Notes: a model not told the origin generated them from the sequence alone. 64,000 nt of DNA from CAYNJF01 sp964397555 (GCA_964397555.1 CAYNJF010000001.1:62001-126000), one strand, 5' to 3'. Counted from the stretch's first letter, positions 24,580-32,624 are shown. Numbers and translations: made by a program.

Positions 24580-25196
24580 GGCTCGGAAAGCTTGCGTATC
24601 AAAAGGCCACTGGTTGAGACCATCAGCGCATAATCACCTGGCTTAGCGTTCATGAACGACGCTGAGCCATATTCGGCATCGACCAAGAAGGTCAATTGGG
24701 AAAACTTATTTCGCAGATGATACAAATCAAGTTCACGATCTTTACTTAGGGCATGAACACTGCGGGGTTTGTTCATCTCATCGGTGATGTCCTGATATCG
24801 GCCTGCGACTCGAACCAACTGATAGCTTGTGTGGATCCCAAAGAAATTAGCAACCGGCTGCCACTTTAATATGTGCGCATCCACGTAAAATTGATCACCG
24901 GTCAATTTGTAGGTGTATGTTTGACCATCTGGCATTGCAAAGGTGGCGTTAAAATTTTCATCGCCCATGTCCTCAATGGTGATTTTTGCGGCAAAAGCTT
25001 CATGGGTAAACGCCTTGTAGCCTTGCAAGGCCACCACCGTTAAGCCTAAAAATAAACTGACAAAGACGCACACCAAGGCAAACGATAAATGCCCGGACAT
25101 CGCCATAGGAGCCTTTGCTCTCAACGCTTTGAAGGCTAAACCGATAAAACAGAGGGCTAAAAAGCCAAAACCAATCGTGACTATGGATATCAACAT
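24576..25196 (-). CDS. Two-helix membrane protein of unknown function
   Basis: About 206 residues from the ATG at 25196; an upstream TTG would add six residues. Two membrane helices lie near residues 3-24 and 37-61. A periplasmic domain of about 140 residues follows, with FNATFAMPDGQTYTYKLTGDQFYVDAHILKW and a regular beta pattern. I recall similar proteins in gammaproteobacteria labelled as putative efflux components without evidence. No function assigned. Confidence 0.6.
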   Translation of the reverse strand: MLISIVTIGFGFLALCFIGLAFKALRAKAPMAMSGHLSFALVCVFVSLFLGLTVVALQGYKAFTHEAFAAKITIEDMGDENFNATFAMPDGQTYTYKLTGDQFYVDAHILKWQPVANFFGIHTSYQLVRVAGRYQDITDEMNKPRSVHALSKDRELDLYHLRNKFSQLTFLVDAEYGSASFMNAKPGDYALMVSTSGLLIRKLSEP

Positions 25197-25344
25197 GCAA
25201 AAACCAAATGACAATTCTTTGATAAGTCTAGTTAAGTTTTGGTCAAACGACTAAAAAAGAATGCATGAACATTGATCCAGCCAAGTTTGTGTGGCAAGAT
25301 TTTGCGTTACACAATCCTCGCCAAGTGGCTAAAGGAGAAAGTTC

Positions 25345-25965
25345 GTGTTTACAGGTATTGTTGAAAACACTGGGCTTATCACTAAAACCCATCGAGCTGA
25401 TAATCTCCTCTCGTATTGGGTGTCCTGTCCGAAAGACTTTGCAAAACAACTTAAGCTGGGAGCCAGCGTTAGCATCAATGGTGTATGCCAGTCAGTTACA
25501 TTGATTGATGGCGATGCTCTTGCTTTTGATGCCATTCAAGAGACTCTTGATAAAACAAACCTTGATTCGTTAGAGGTTGGTGATACCGTTCATCTTGAGC
25601 GCTCTTTATCCTTTGGGGATGAAGTCGGAGGCCACGTTTTAAGTGGTCATGTCATGACAAAAGCTCAAATCGTGCATGTTGAGGTTGGCGAGAATCTCCA
25701 TGTTATGGCCATTGAGTGCCCTAAAACGATTCGAAAGTTTTTGATGCCTAAGGGCTACATTGCCCTTGATGGGGTCAGCTTAACGCTCGTGGATGTGAAC
25801 GATGAGTATTTTACGGTTCACTTGATTCCAGATACCTTAAAGCGTACCGAGTTTGATAAGAAAAAGACGGGTGATTGGATTAATATCGAAGTCGACTCCA
25901 ACACTCAAATGATTGTACATACTGTGGAAAATTGGCTAAAGAGTCACCATGAAACTCTCACCTAA
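25345..25965 (+). CDS. ribE: Riboflavin synthase, alpha chain
   Basis: Dismutates two 6,7-dimethyl-8-ribityllumazine molecules to riboflavin. GTG start with AAAGGAGAAA upstream; the opening FTGIVENTGLI is diagnostic. The two lumazine-binding repeats are visible: residues 1-97 (SINGVCQSV, GGHVLSGHV) and 98-200 (IALDGVSLTLVDV, ERSL...). Length 206 is normal. No FMN riboswitch was seen in the 130 bp upstream, and no other rib gene is nearby. Confidence 0.95.
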   Translation: MFTGIVENTGLITKTHRADNLLSYWVSCPKDFAKQLKLGASVSINGVCQSVTLIDGDALAFDAIQETLDKTNLDSLEVGDTVHLERSLSFGDEVGGHVLSGHVMTKAQIVHVEVGENLHVMAIECPKTIRKFLMPKGYIALDGVSLTLVDVNDEYFTVHLIPDTLKRTEFDKKKTGDWINIEVDSNTQMIVHTVENWLKSHHETLT

Positions 25966-26803
25966 ACTATGTTTATTTGCCCTTTTATTGGCACAAGCTT
26001 CACTTGCTGGCGATCAAGACTCTTTGATCATTAACATCGATGCTTATCACAATAATTCCAAGTGGCAAAAAGCCTCCTCGGTTGAGCTTATTGATCAGTT
26101 TATGGCCAAATATCCACTCAAAGGCAATGAGTCGATTATTGACTTGTGCTCAGGCGATGGCAAAGTTAGTGCCTATTTAAGTGCTCAAGTTGAGCATGGT
26201 CAAGTGACAGGGATAGACTGGTCTTCTGAAATGGTTAGCTTTGCCGAACGTAAATACGGCTCGCATAATCTGCGCTTTATGCAAAAAGACATTCAATTAT
26301 TGGATGATGATTCAGCGTATGATCTAGCCACTTCCTTTACGTGCCTGCACCTTGTTCCTAACATACGCTCTACGTTTTACGGGATCGAAAAAAGCCTCAA
26401 ACCTGGCGGTTTGGTCCTGATGCAATTCCCCTTTGATCATGGGTTACGGTATGCACTCAATGATGTGGTTAGCTCCGATCGCTGGCGCCCTTACTTCACC
26501 CATTATAAAAACCCTTGGTATTTCCATACCCCGGATGTTTATGAGCAAGCGGTGAAAGCCTCTGGCCTATCCCCCATCCGAATCGAAATCAACCAAAAAC
26601 ATGAGGTCTATCTTTCCAGAGCAGAGTTCAGCGCCTCTCTGGTCAATTGGCTTCCCCATGTTGCCCATCTTGCCGAGCCCTTAAGGGTCGACTTCATGCG
26701 TGATTTGCTCGACTCCTACACCAAATACATGCCTGAAGATGAAAATGGGTATGTGCACTATTTTGTTGATCGCATCGAAATAGAAGCCCAAAAGCCATTA
26801 TAA
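25949..26803 (+). CDS. SAM-dependent methyltransferase with Sec signal peptide
   Basis: 284 residues. Residues 1-20 form a textbook signal peptide (KLSPK, hydrophobic core, cleavage ASLA-G). A class I methyltransferase follows: YHNNSKWQKASSVELID, motif I IIDLCSGDGKVSAYL (about 63-77), motif II GIDWSSEMV, LRFMQKDIQLL and SLKPGGLVLMQ. The target is not identifiable. Starting at the next internal ATG would remove the conserved N-terminal helix, so the signal appears to be a real part of the protein. It overlaps ribE by 17 nt. Confidence 0.75.
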   Translation: MKLSPKLCLFALLLAQASLAGDQDSLIINIDAYHNNSKWQKASSVELIDQFMAKYPLKGNESIIDLCSGDGKVSAYLSAQVEHGQVTGIDWSSEMVSFAERKYGSHNLRFMQKDIQLLDDDSAYDLATSFTCLHLVPNIRSTFYGIEKSLKPGGLVLMQFPFDHGLRYALNDVVSSDRWRPYFTHYKNPWYFHTPDVYEQAVKASGLSPIRIEINQKHEVYLSRAEFSASLVNWLPHVAHLAEPLRVDFMRDLLDSYTKYMPEDENGYVHYFVDRIEIEAQKPL

Positions 26804-26824
26804 GCTTATCAACTAAATAAATAA

Positions 26825-26838
26825 TTGATTCAAATCAA
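26825..26838. promoter_or_regulatory. Perfect FNR/ANR-type binding site
   Basis: TTGATtcaaATCAA, an exact match to the FNR consensus TTGAT-N4-ATCAA. Its centre is about 69-71 bp upstream of the start predicted for the small-peptide gene, close to a class I activating position. This suggests induction under low oxygen. Confidence 0.65.
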
Positions 26839-26864
26839 TGCCTTAGAAGTGAGGTTTATTTTCG

Positions 26865-26893
26865 TTGAATAAACATACTGGCTGACTTAGTAT
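26865..26893 (+). promoter_or_regulatory. Sigma-70 promoter of the double-glycine peptide gene
   Basis: TTGAAT (26865-26870), 17-bp spacer and TAGTAT (26888-26893). The leader to the ATG at 26926 is about 25 nt. An inverted repeat (ACATACT 26873-26879, AGTATGT 26889-26895) overlaps the spacer and -10 box. Confidence 0.7.
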
Positions 26894-26925
26894 GTGAGCG
26901 TTCAACACACAATCAGGAGACTCTC

Positions 26926-27036
26926 ATGAGAGAATTAACTCAAAACGAACTTCAATCCATCGCTGGCGGCATGAGCAATTTTGAGCTCGCTTTTTGGGCG
27001 GCAATCGCTATAACGAGCACTTGCGCAGGCCTATAA
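26926..27036 (+). CDS. Small peptide with double-glycine leader (bacteriocin-like)
   Basis: 36 codons after AGGAG at 6-nt spacing. The leader MRELTQNELQSIAGG follows the class II bacteriocin pattern (L..nEL..I.GG) and predicts cleavage after Gly15. The remaining core is 21 residues, MSNFELAFWAAIAI then TSTCAGL, hydrophobic with one Cys. The gene has its own promoter, an upstream FNR box and its own terminator, so it is a discrete transcript. No C39-peptidase ABC exporter or immunity gene is in the window. The very short core could also be a signalling peptide. Confidence 0.7.
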   Translation: MRELTQNELQSIAGGMSNFELAFWAAIAITSTCAGL

Positions 27037-27052
27037 AAGGTTTTTAGCAAGC

Positions 27053-27084
27053 AAAAAAAAACAGGCCATTGGCCTGTTTTTTTT
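27053..27084. terminator. Bidirectional Rho-independent terminator
   Basis: ACAGGCC-ATT-GGCCTGT stem (27061-27077) with an A run at 27053-27060 and a T run at 27078-27084. It ends the small-peptide transcript and, from the other side, rplM-rpsI. Confidence 0.9.
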
Positions 27085-27100
27085 GGGCTGAGATAAACTC

Positions 27101-27565
27101 TTAACGTTTAGAGTATTGCTCAACTTTACGCGCCTTACGGTGACCGACTTTCTTACGCTCAACCACACGGGCGTCACGAGTGACATAGCCGGCTCTTCTT
27201 AGCGTTTGTCTCCAAGTTTGAGTACCTTCGCCTTCACCATCTGTATCATCAGACGCTTCGAACATGGTATCGGTTGATCCTTCTTCGTCGTACTGAAGAA
27301 GAGCACGAGTGATACCGTGACGAATCGCACCAGCCTGACCCATAGGACCAGAACCAAAGACGTTTACTTTGATGTCGAACTTCGATTCAACGTCAAGCAA
27401 GGCAAGTGGTTGACGAACCACCATGTGAGCCGCTTTACGACCGCCGAAGTAATCTTCGACTGTCTTACCGTTGATTTTCACTTCACCAGTACCTGGCTTC
27501 AAGAAAACCCTTGCTACGCAGGTTTTTCTTCTACCAGTACCCAAATATGTTTTTTGTTCAGCCAT
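27101..27565 (-). CDS. rpsI: 30S ribosomal protein S9 with acidic insertion
   Basis: Start (EQKTYLGTGRRKTCVARV), middle (FGSGPMGQAGAIRHGITRALLQYDE) and end (VTRDARVVERKKVGHRKARKV...YSKR) are typical S9, including the basic tail that reaches the P site. The protein has 154 residues instead of about 130. Residues 95-118 are an extra segment with eight Asp/Glu, many Gly/Thr and no Lys/Arg, placed where most S9 proteins have a one- or two-residue link before LRP/WRQTLRRAG. The frame is intact on both sides. Follows rplM by 18 nt. Confidence 0.97.
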   Translation of the reverse strand: MAEQKTYLGTGRRKTCVARVFLKPGTGEVKINGKTVEDYFGGRKAAHMVVRQPLALLDVESKFDIKVNVFGSGPMGQAGAIRHGITRALLQYDEEGSTDTMFEASDDTDGEGEGTQTWRQTLRRAGYVTRDARVVERKKVGHRKARKVEQYSKR

Positions 27566-27583
27566 GTTTCTTCGTCCGAATGA

Positions 27584-28027
27584 TTATGAATCTTGTTGAG
27601 CTTGCTTTTCAGAGCCAGCTACTTGAGCTTGGTGTGGATGCTCTGGACCCGCGTATACTTTAAGCTTACGGTACATGTCGCGACCTAGAGGACCTTTTGG
27701 CAACATTCTTTTGATAGCCAACTCAATTACTCGCTCAGGGAATTGATCACGCATCTCAGATAGGGTGCGCTCTTTGATTCCCCCAGGATAACCTGTGTGT
27801 CTGTAGTATTTCTTGTCCTGCTCTTTGGAGCCGGTAGCCACGACTTTTTCTGCATTGATGACAACGACATAGTCACCAGTATCGGCGTGTGGCGTATAAA
27901 TTGGCTTGTGCTTGCCCTGCAGAATGCGAGCAATGTCGGTAGCCATACGGCCCAACGTTTTACCCTGCGCATCAATTACTTTCCACTCACGTTTTACTTC
28001 GTGAGATTTAGCAGAGAATGTGTTCAT
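27584..28027 (-). CDS. rplM: 50S ribosomal protein L13
   Basis: Early assembly protein of the large subunit. ATG at 28027 chosen (MNTFSAKSHEVKREW), in line with the E. coli MKTF start; a TTG two codons earlier is the alternative. Core motifs VIDAQGKTLGRMATDIARIL, GDYVVVINAEK, YYRHTGYPGGIK and RMLPKGPLGR are present. A short Gln/Ala-rich tail follows LKVYAGPEHPHQAQ. Operon with rpsI. Confidence 0.97.
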   Translation of the reverse strand: MNTFSAKSHEVKREWKVIDAQGKTLGRMATDIARILQGKHKPIYTPHADTGDYVVVINAEKVVATGSKEQDKKYYRHTGYPGGIKERTLSEMRDQFPERVIELAIKRMLPKGPLGRDMYRKLKVYAGPEHPHQAQVAGSEKQAQQDS

Positions 28028-28115
28028 CTCCAAAATGCCCCTTGACGAGATTATTATGATTTCATGTAAGTTGACGGATTATACAAGAGCTATCAGCCTC
28101 TGGCAAACATATGGC

Positions 28116-28442
28116 TTATTTTTGCTGGTCTTTTCCATGGGTTTCCAACAATAATCGCTCCACAATGCGCCCATTTTGGATATGTTCGCTCAAAATGTCG
28201 TCAACATCTTTGTGAGTTTTGTAACTATACCAAGTGCCTTCCGGGTATACGACCATGACGGGGCCGAGCTTGCAACGACCTAGGCAGCCAGCTAAGTTAA
28301 TGCGTGTTTGACCGGGTCCAGATAGTCCGAGCTTTTTTGTTTGCTCTTTCAGGTAAGCGTGCACATCAGCCGAGTTGTGGTTAGCGCAACAGTGGCCTTT
28401 TTCTTTTTGATTCGTGCAAACAAACACGTGAGTGCTATACAT
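28116..28442 (-). CDS. Thioredoxin-like [2Fe-2S] ferredoxin
   Basis: 108 residues. Four cysteines in the family arrangement, THVFVCTNQKEKGHCCA near the N-terminus and AGCLGRCKLGP in the middle, followed by VMVVYPEGTWYS. This matches the small soluble ferredoxins of the Aquifex Fd4/NuoE-like fold. Redox partner unknown. It is divergent from the GlcF-like gene, so a role in that electron path is possible but untested. Confidence 0.87.
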   Translation of the reverse strand: MYSTHVFVCTNQKEKGHCCANHNSADVHAYLKEQTKKLGLSGPGQTRINLAGCLGRCKLGPVMVVYPEGTWYSYKTHKDVDDILSEHIQNGRIVERLLLETHGKDQQK

Positions 28443-28520
28443 GGAAGTACCCTAGGTCAAGACTGGCAAACATGAAATCATGTCTTTAGACTGTAGTCAA
28501 ACCAAAGCAAGAGCTTGTCG

Positions 28521-29744
28521 ATGAGCAGCCAAGAAAAAACCATAGAATCCTTAGCGTCCCAATGCGTCAAATGTGGCTTATGCCTAGAGCACTGCCCCAC
28601 CTATGGGATTAGCCAAGATGAGAGCGAGTCGCCCAGAGGACGAATTGCTCTGATGGCCGCCATGGCCAAAGGAGAGCTTGAGCCTAGTCAAAGGAGCGTG
28701 GAACACTTAAATCAGTGTCTTCAATGTTGCCACTGTGAAAGGGTATGCCCGGCTCACGTCAATTACTCTGAGCTGATCGCCACCTCCCACGCTTGGATGC
28801 ATGATAAAGAAGTGCCATGGCAAAAACCCAAGCTAAGCGCGCGTTTTTTTGCATGGATTGTCCGCTCAAATCGCCGAGTTCGATGGGTTGGTCGCCTGCT
28901 TCGTGCGCTTGAAGTCACCCAGCTTCGCCGCTTGGCCACCCTGTTGGGCTTACATCATTTAATAGGGCAGAACCGTCTGAATCAACTGTTGCCCAAAGTC
29001 CCCTCCCAAAAATCTTTGGCGTCTCAATCAAGCGCTCACCCGCGCCCGAAAGTAGGTTTGTTTCTTGGTTGTTTGAGCCAATGGTGCGATAAGCAAACAC
29101 CTCAAGACACCATCAAAGTGGTGCAAGCATGTGGGTATGACGTGGTGATCCCAGAGCAGACTTGCTGCGGAGCCATTGCCTTCCATCAGGGTGAGCAAGA
29201 AGATGCCAAACAACTGGCCAAAGAAAACCGAGCTTCTTTTGAGAAAGCTTCGGTTGAGGCCATCATCACAACCGCCTCTGGTTGTGGCTCTCAATTACAA
29301 GAAAGTGGCCGTCATTTTCATGAGACTTTTTTATCCGATAAAACCATCGATGCCAGTGACTTTGTTTTAAAGCATTTACCCAAAGATAAACTCAAACCGT
29401 TGAAGTTGACGATTGGCTTGCATTCGCCTTGCACCTTACAAAACCAGATGAAGTCGCATCAACAGGTCATTCAATTACTTAACATGATCCCTGGTGTGAC
29501 CATTCATTTGATCAACGATAAAAGTGCGTGCTGTGGCAGCGCTGGGGTTTACATGCTCGAACATCCTCAAATGGCCGATGAGCTTGCGCAAAAATTGGTG
29601 GACAAAGTAAGCGAGGACATGGATGTGGTTGTCTCATCGAACATCGGATGCGCCCTGCATTTAGGTCGAGCCTTAAAAGGCAAAGGAAAAGCGCCAAAGG
29701 TTTTACATCCCATGAGCATTCTTGCCATGGCTTTGCAATCTTAG
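28521..29744 (+). CDS. glcF: GlcF-like Fe-S subunit of a hydroxyacid oxidase
   Basis: 407 residues. Two 4Fe-4S motifs lie at the N-terminus: CVKCGLCLEHCPTY and CLQCCHCERVCPAH. Two cysteine-rich CCG domains follow (LGCLSQWCDKQT...EQTCCGA and SPCTLQNQ...SACCGSAGVYMLEHP). This is the GlcF/LutA/heterodisulfide-reductase-like layout that carries electrons from a flavoprotein to the quinone pool. The matching GlcD-like gene is at 12346-13734, about 15 kb away, and no glcE is seen. ATG at 28521 preferred over a TTG two codons upstream. Confidence 0.88.
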   Translation: MSSQEKTIESLASQCVKCGLCLEHCPTYGISQDESESPRGRIALMAAMAKGELEPSQRSVEHLNQCLQCCHCERVCPAHVNYSELIATSHAWMHDKEVPWQKPKLSARFFAWIVRSNRRVRWVGRLLRALEVTQLRRLATLLGLHHLIGQNRLNQLLPKVPSQKSLASQSSAHPRPKVGLFLGCLSQWCDKQTPQDTIKVVQACGYDVVIPEQTCCGAIAFHQGEQEDAKQLAKENRASFEKASVEAIITTASGCGSQLQESGRHFHETFLSDKTIDASDFVLKHLPKDKLKPLKLTIGLHSPCTLQNQMKSHQQVIQLLNMIPGVTIHLINDKSACCGSAGVYMLEHPQMADELAQKLVDKVSEDMDVVVSSNIGCALHLGRALKGKGKAPKVLHPMSILAMALQS

Positions 29745-29795
29745 AGGGTTAGGCGGAAAAGCTTTTTATCCAGGGATGGTTGTAAGCGCAGCTGG

Positions 29796-29812
29796 GGCCC
29801 GACAAGCGGGCC
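29796..29812. other. GC-rich hairpin between convergent genes
   Basis: GGCCCG-ACAAG-CGGGCC, a perfect 6-bp stem with a 5-nt loop, in the 74 bp between glcF and the second double-glycine peptide. No T run follows on either strand, so it is not a standard terminator, but it may protect or end transcripts. Confidence 0.45.
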
Positions 29813-29818
29813 TTAGGA

Positions 29819-30052
29819 TCAATCTTCGGTTAAATAGTCGAGGGCTGTGGTTGTGCCGTAAAAGCCCAAAGCACCGACGACGCCACCGACTGCACCCCAC
29901 ATGAGGGCTTTAGGCGATAACCAGTCATACCCGTTGTACCACTGGATGCCTGCACCCGCTAAGGCTGAAGCGGCGGCTACTGGGAGCCCTTTCCAGTCTA
30001 AATTGGCTCCACCTGAGATTGTGTCCAATTCTGTTTGTCCGATATCTCTCAT
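29819..30052 (-). CDS. Small protein with double-glycine leader (class II bacteriocin-like)
   Basis: 77 codons behind AGGAGAGAGAG. The leader MRDIGQTELDTISGG is 15 residues, the same length as in the peptide at 26926-27036, and matches it at M1, R2, Q6, E8, L9, I12 and the GG pair. The 62-residue core is Gly/Ala-rich with aromatic residues and a GxxxG helix (WGAVGGVVGALGFYG), as in two-peptide class II bacteriocins, and ends in acidic YLTED. A -10-like TAGTAT lies at 30073-30068. No exporter or immunity gene is recognised nearby. Confidence 0.75.
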   Translation of the reverse strand: MRDIGQTELDTISGGANLDWKGLPVAAASALAGAGIQWYNGYDWLSPKALMWGAVGGVVGALGFYGTTTALDYLTED

Positions 30053-30117
30053 CTCTCTCTCCTAGATATACTACTTAAAACAACAACTCAAAAAATAGCG
30101 CTCAACGATCAACGAAA

Positions 30118-32376
30118 TTAACGGTGAGATACCATGATTGGAGTTGGTAGTTGTTTTTGTGGTTTATGCTGAGCTAACGTCACGATCACAGCGCCAATGG
30201 CGGTCATGATAATGAGCAACCAGCTTATAGATTGTAGAGGATGATTCTGAAAAGTTCCAAGTTGGAAGAACAACACTGCACATGAGTAAGCGATCAGGGT
30301 GGTCCAAAGAACAGAGAACATGGTCCACTTTCGGTCCACTTCTTTGACCATGGCCGCTGTGGCTGATACGCAAGGAAAATACAGTAAAACAAAGATCAGA
30401 TAAGCAAAAGCACCTATCTCACCATGAAACTTGGACTGCAATTCACCGTAGAGGGTGTCATGAACGTCTTCGATTTCATCGATGGGGGCTGAGTAGCTAA
30501 ATGGGTTAACAAGAGCACTGGCCAAGCCACCAAGCTTTTCAGGGATCGTCATGAACGCCTCAGTTAGGGCCTCACCCATCTCAGAGGGTGCGACAAACGA
30601 GTCCATAGCATCTTGAGCATAGAGTGAATTTAGCGTTCCAATAACGACTTCTTTTGCCATGATGCCGGTCACCAGTCCTACACTGGCTGGCCAATTGTCT
30701 TGCTCGATGCCCATGGGGGTAAAAACTGGAGTGATGGTTTTGCCCACAACCGACAAAATACTCGGTGAGTCAGATTCACCTGCGTATTTAAAGTCAACCG
30801 TGGTCGCATTCAGTGTCCCAATCAGGACACACACCGGAATGATCAGTTTTCCAGCATTGACGATGAAGCGTTTCAAGCGCATCCAAGCATGCTTGACCAT
30901 GTTTGACATGCCAGGCCACTGATAAGGGGGTAATTCTAAGATCAGCGGCTCAGGCTCACCCTTGAGCACGGTTTTCTTCAAAAGAACTCCGGTGGCTACG
31001 GCCACAAGAGCTCCCAAGAAATAAAGAGTAAATAGAATAATAGGGCCTTTGTTCTCGAAAAAAGCCGCCACGAAAAGAGTGAAGATTGCCAGTCTTGCCC
31101 CGCAAGTCATAAAGGGGCTTATCATCACGGTTAATATGCGGTCTCTTCTTTGTTCGAGGGTTCGGGTTCCCATGATGGCGGGCACATTACACCCAAAACC
31201 AACGATCAACGAAACAAACGACTTACCAGGAAGGCCTAGCCAACGCATTAATCGATCCATCACAAAAGCCGCTCTTGCCATGTAACCCGAATCTTCTAAA
31301 AAAGATAAGGCAAAAAACATGGCACCAAGCACAGGAATAAAGGTGACCACCGTATTGACGCCTTTGCCAAAACCGCAGGCGATGATGTTGGTCACAAAGG
31401 AAGAAAAACCAAGGGCCTGGCAAGCGTTGCCCAGCATATCAACAAACAACAGGTTGGAGGTTTGATCAAAAAAGTCTTGGAATGCCCCACCCACGTTAAT
31501 GGCAAAGAAAAATAAGGCATACATAACGAGCATAAAAATAGGGATGCCAAACCACCGAGATAGGAATAATTTATCAATCTGATCGGCTTTGGAGGGCTGG
31601 CCTAGCATGCCTGGGGCTTGAACAATCACCTTGTCAAGGGCATGTTCGAGCCATTCGTATCGGCTTTGTGCTAAGACCACATCAACGTCAAACCCGGTTT
31701 GCTCGTGAATCTCATTCATTAAATAAGTACGATCATGCTCTTTGGGCCAAGCTTCACCCTCAAGATAACCCAGGGCCACACTTCTATCGACGCTCAAAGA
31801 ATCAATGAAAGCTTCCACGCTCGATGGGTAGTTTACGTTGACTTTCGAGGGTGGAACTGCGCATTCGATGGCTTTGATGACTTTGTTTAGGCCGCGCTTT
31901 TGAGAGGCTACAATCGGAATGACTGGGCAACCAAGGCGCTCAGCAAGCATGACACAATCCACGTCACACCCACGCTGGTTGAGCATATCAATGCGATTAA
32001 TGGCGACCACAACAGGAAGCCCTCGCTCTAATAATTGAAGCGTCAAATAAAGGTTGCGTTCAAGATTCACCGCATCCACGATGTTCAGTACAACATCGTA
32101 TTCACCGGTTTTCAAATAGTCAGCGGTAATTTTCTCATCAAGACCTGTGGTTGCCATAGACGGCATAAGCCCATAAGTTCCGGGCAAATCAACCAACATC
32201 ATTTGGTGGTTTAGGCCTTTGATAAGGCCCGTTTTTTGCTCCACCGTAACACCGGACCAGTTGCCTACGCGTTGATGCGAGCCGGTCAAGGCATTAAACA
32301 GAGTCGTCTTTCCGCAGTTTGGGTTGCCAACCAGTACGACTTTCTTGGAGGGGCCTTGGCAAGTGAAGTCGATCAT
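30118..32376 (-). CDS. feoB: FeoB, ferrous iron transporter
   Basis: 752 residues from the ATG that overlaps the feoA stop as ATGA; the longer reading from 32406 is unlikely. The N-terminal G domain has GNPNCGKTT (residues 17-25), DLPGTYGL and INRIDML. Two Gate-type membrane halves follow, including GFGCNVPAIMGTRTLEQRRDRI and the matching C-terminal SATAAMVKEV. It imports Fe2+ across the inner membrane. Regulation is shared with feoA through the Fur-type site. Confidence 0.97.
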   Translation of the reverse strand: MIDFTCQGPSKKVVLVGNPNCGKTTLFNALTGSHQRVGNWSGVTVEQKTGLIKGLNHQMMLVDLPGTYGLMPSMATTGLDEKITADYLKTGEYDVVLNIVDAVNLERNLYLTLQLLERGLPVVVAINRIDMLNQRGCDVDCVMLAERLGCPVIPIVASQKRGLNKVIKAIECAVPPSKVNVNYPSSVEAFIDSLSVDRSVALGYLEGEAWPKEHDRTYLMNEIHEQTGFDVDVVLAQSRYEWLEHALDKVIVQAPGMLGQPSKADQIDKLFLSRWFGIPIFMLVMYALFFFAINVGGAFQDFFDQTSNLLFVDMLGNACQALGFSSFVTNIIACGFGKGVNTVVTFIPVLGAMFFALSFLEDSGYMARAAFVMDRLMRWLGLPGKSFVSLIVGFGCNVPAIMGTRTLEQRRDRILTVMISPFMTCGARLAIFTLFVAAFFENKGPIILFTLYFLGALVAVATGVLLKKTVLKGEPEPLILELPPYQWPGMSNMVKHAWMRLKRFIVNAGKLIIPVCVLIGTLNATTVDFKYAGESDSPSILSVVGKTITPVFTPMGIEQDNWPASVGLVTGIMAKEVVIGTLNSLYAQDAMDSFVAPSEMGEALTEAFMTIPEKLGGLASALVNPFSYSAPIDEIEDVHDTLYGELQSKFHGEIGAFAYLIFVLLYFPCVSATAAMVKEVDRKWTMFSVLWTTLIAYSCAVLFFQLGTFQNHPLQSISWLLIIMTAIGAVIVTLAQHKPQKQLPTPIMVSHR

Positions 32377-32624
32377 TGAAGTGGTTCCACAAAGACGCAT
32401 GCGCACTCTTTTTTGCGCAAACTTAGTGAGTACCCTCTTAGCCTGAGTTCGATAGGATCACCCAAGGGAGCTCGTCTTGAGACCTCCAAGGTCACGCCCG
32501 GAGTAAGCCCCATAGCTAACACTTTTTGACGGTACGATTGACTGCCTGCGCGAAAGCCAGTTATTTTAGCTTTTTGTCCCACTCGTAAGTCGGTAAGATT
32601 TTGATTTTCACGCAAATTGTCCAC
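32373..32624 (-). CDS. feoA: FeoA, iron transport accessory protein
   Basis: Small cytoplasmic SH3-like protein, 83 residues. The GTG at 32624 has GGAG six nt upstream and is preferred to a TTG 12 nt earlier. Family features: LRVGQKAKITGF, SQSYRQKVLAMGLTPGVTLEV and DPIELRLRGYSLSLRKKE. It pairs with FeoB; no feoC was seen. Confidence 0.94.
   Translation of the reverse strand: MDNLRENQNLTDLRVGQKAKITGFRAGSQSYRQKVLAMGLTPGVTLEVSRRAPLGDPIELRLRGYSLSLRKKECACVFVEPLQ

Noticed and set aside
25265..25504. 79-codon plus-strand frame MNIDPAKFVW... overlapping the ribE start
   Set aside because: It runs through the riboflavin synthase N-terminus in another frame and lacks a ribosome-binding site; the ribE GTG has a strong one.
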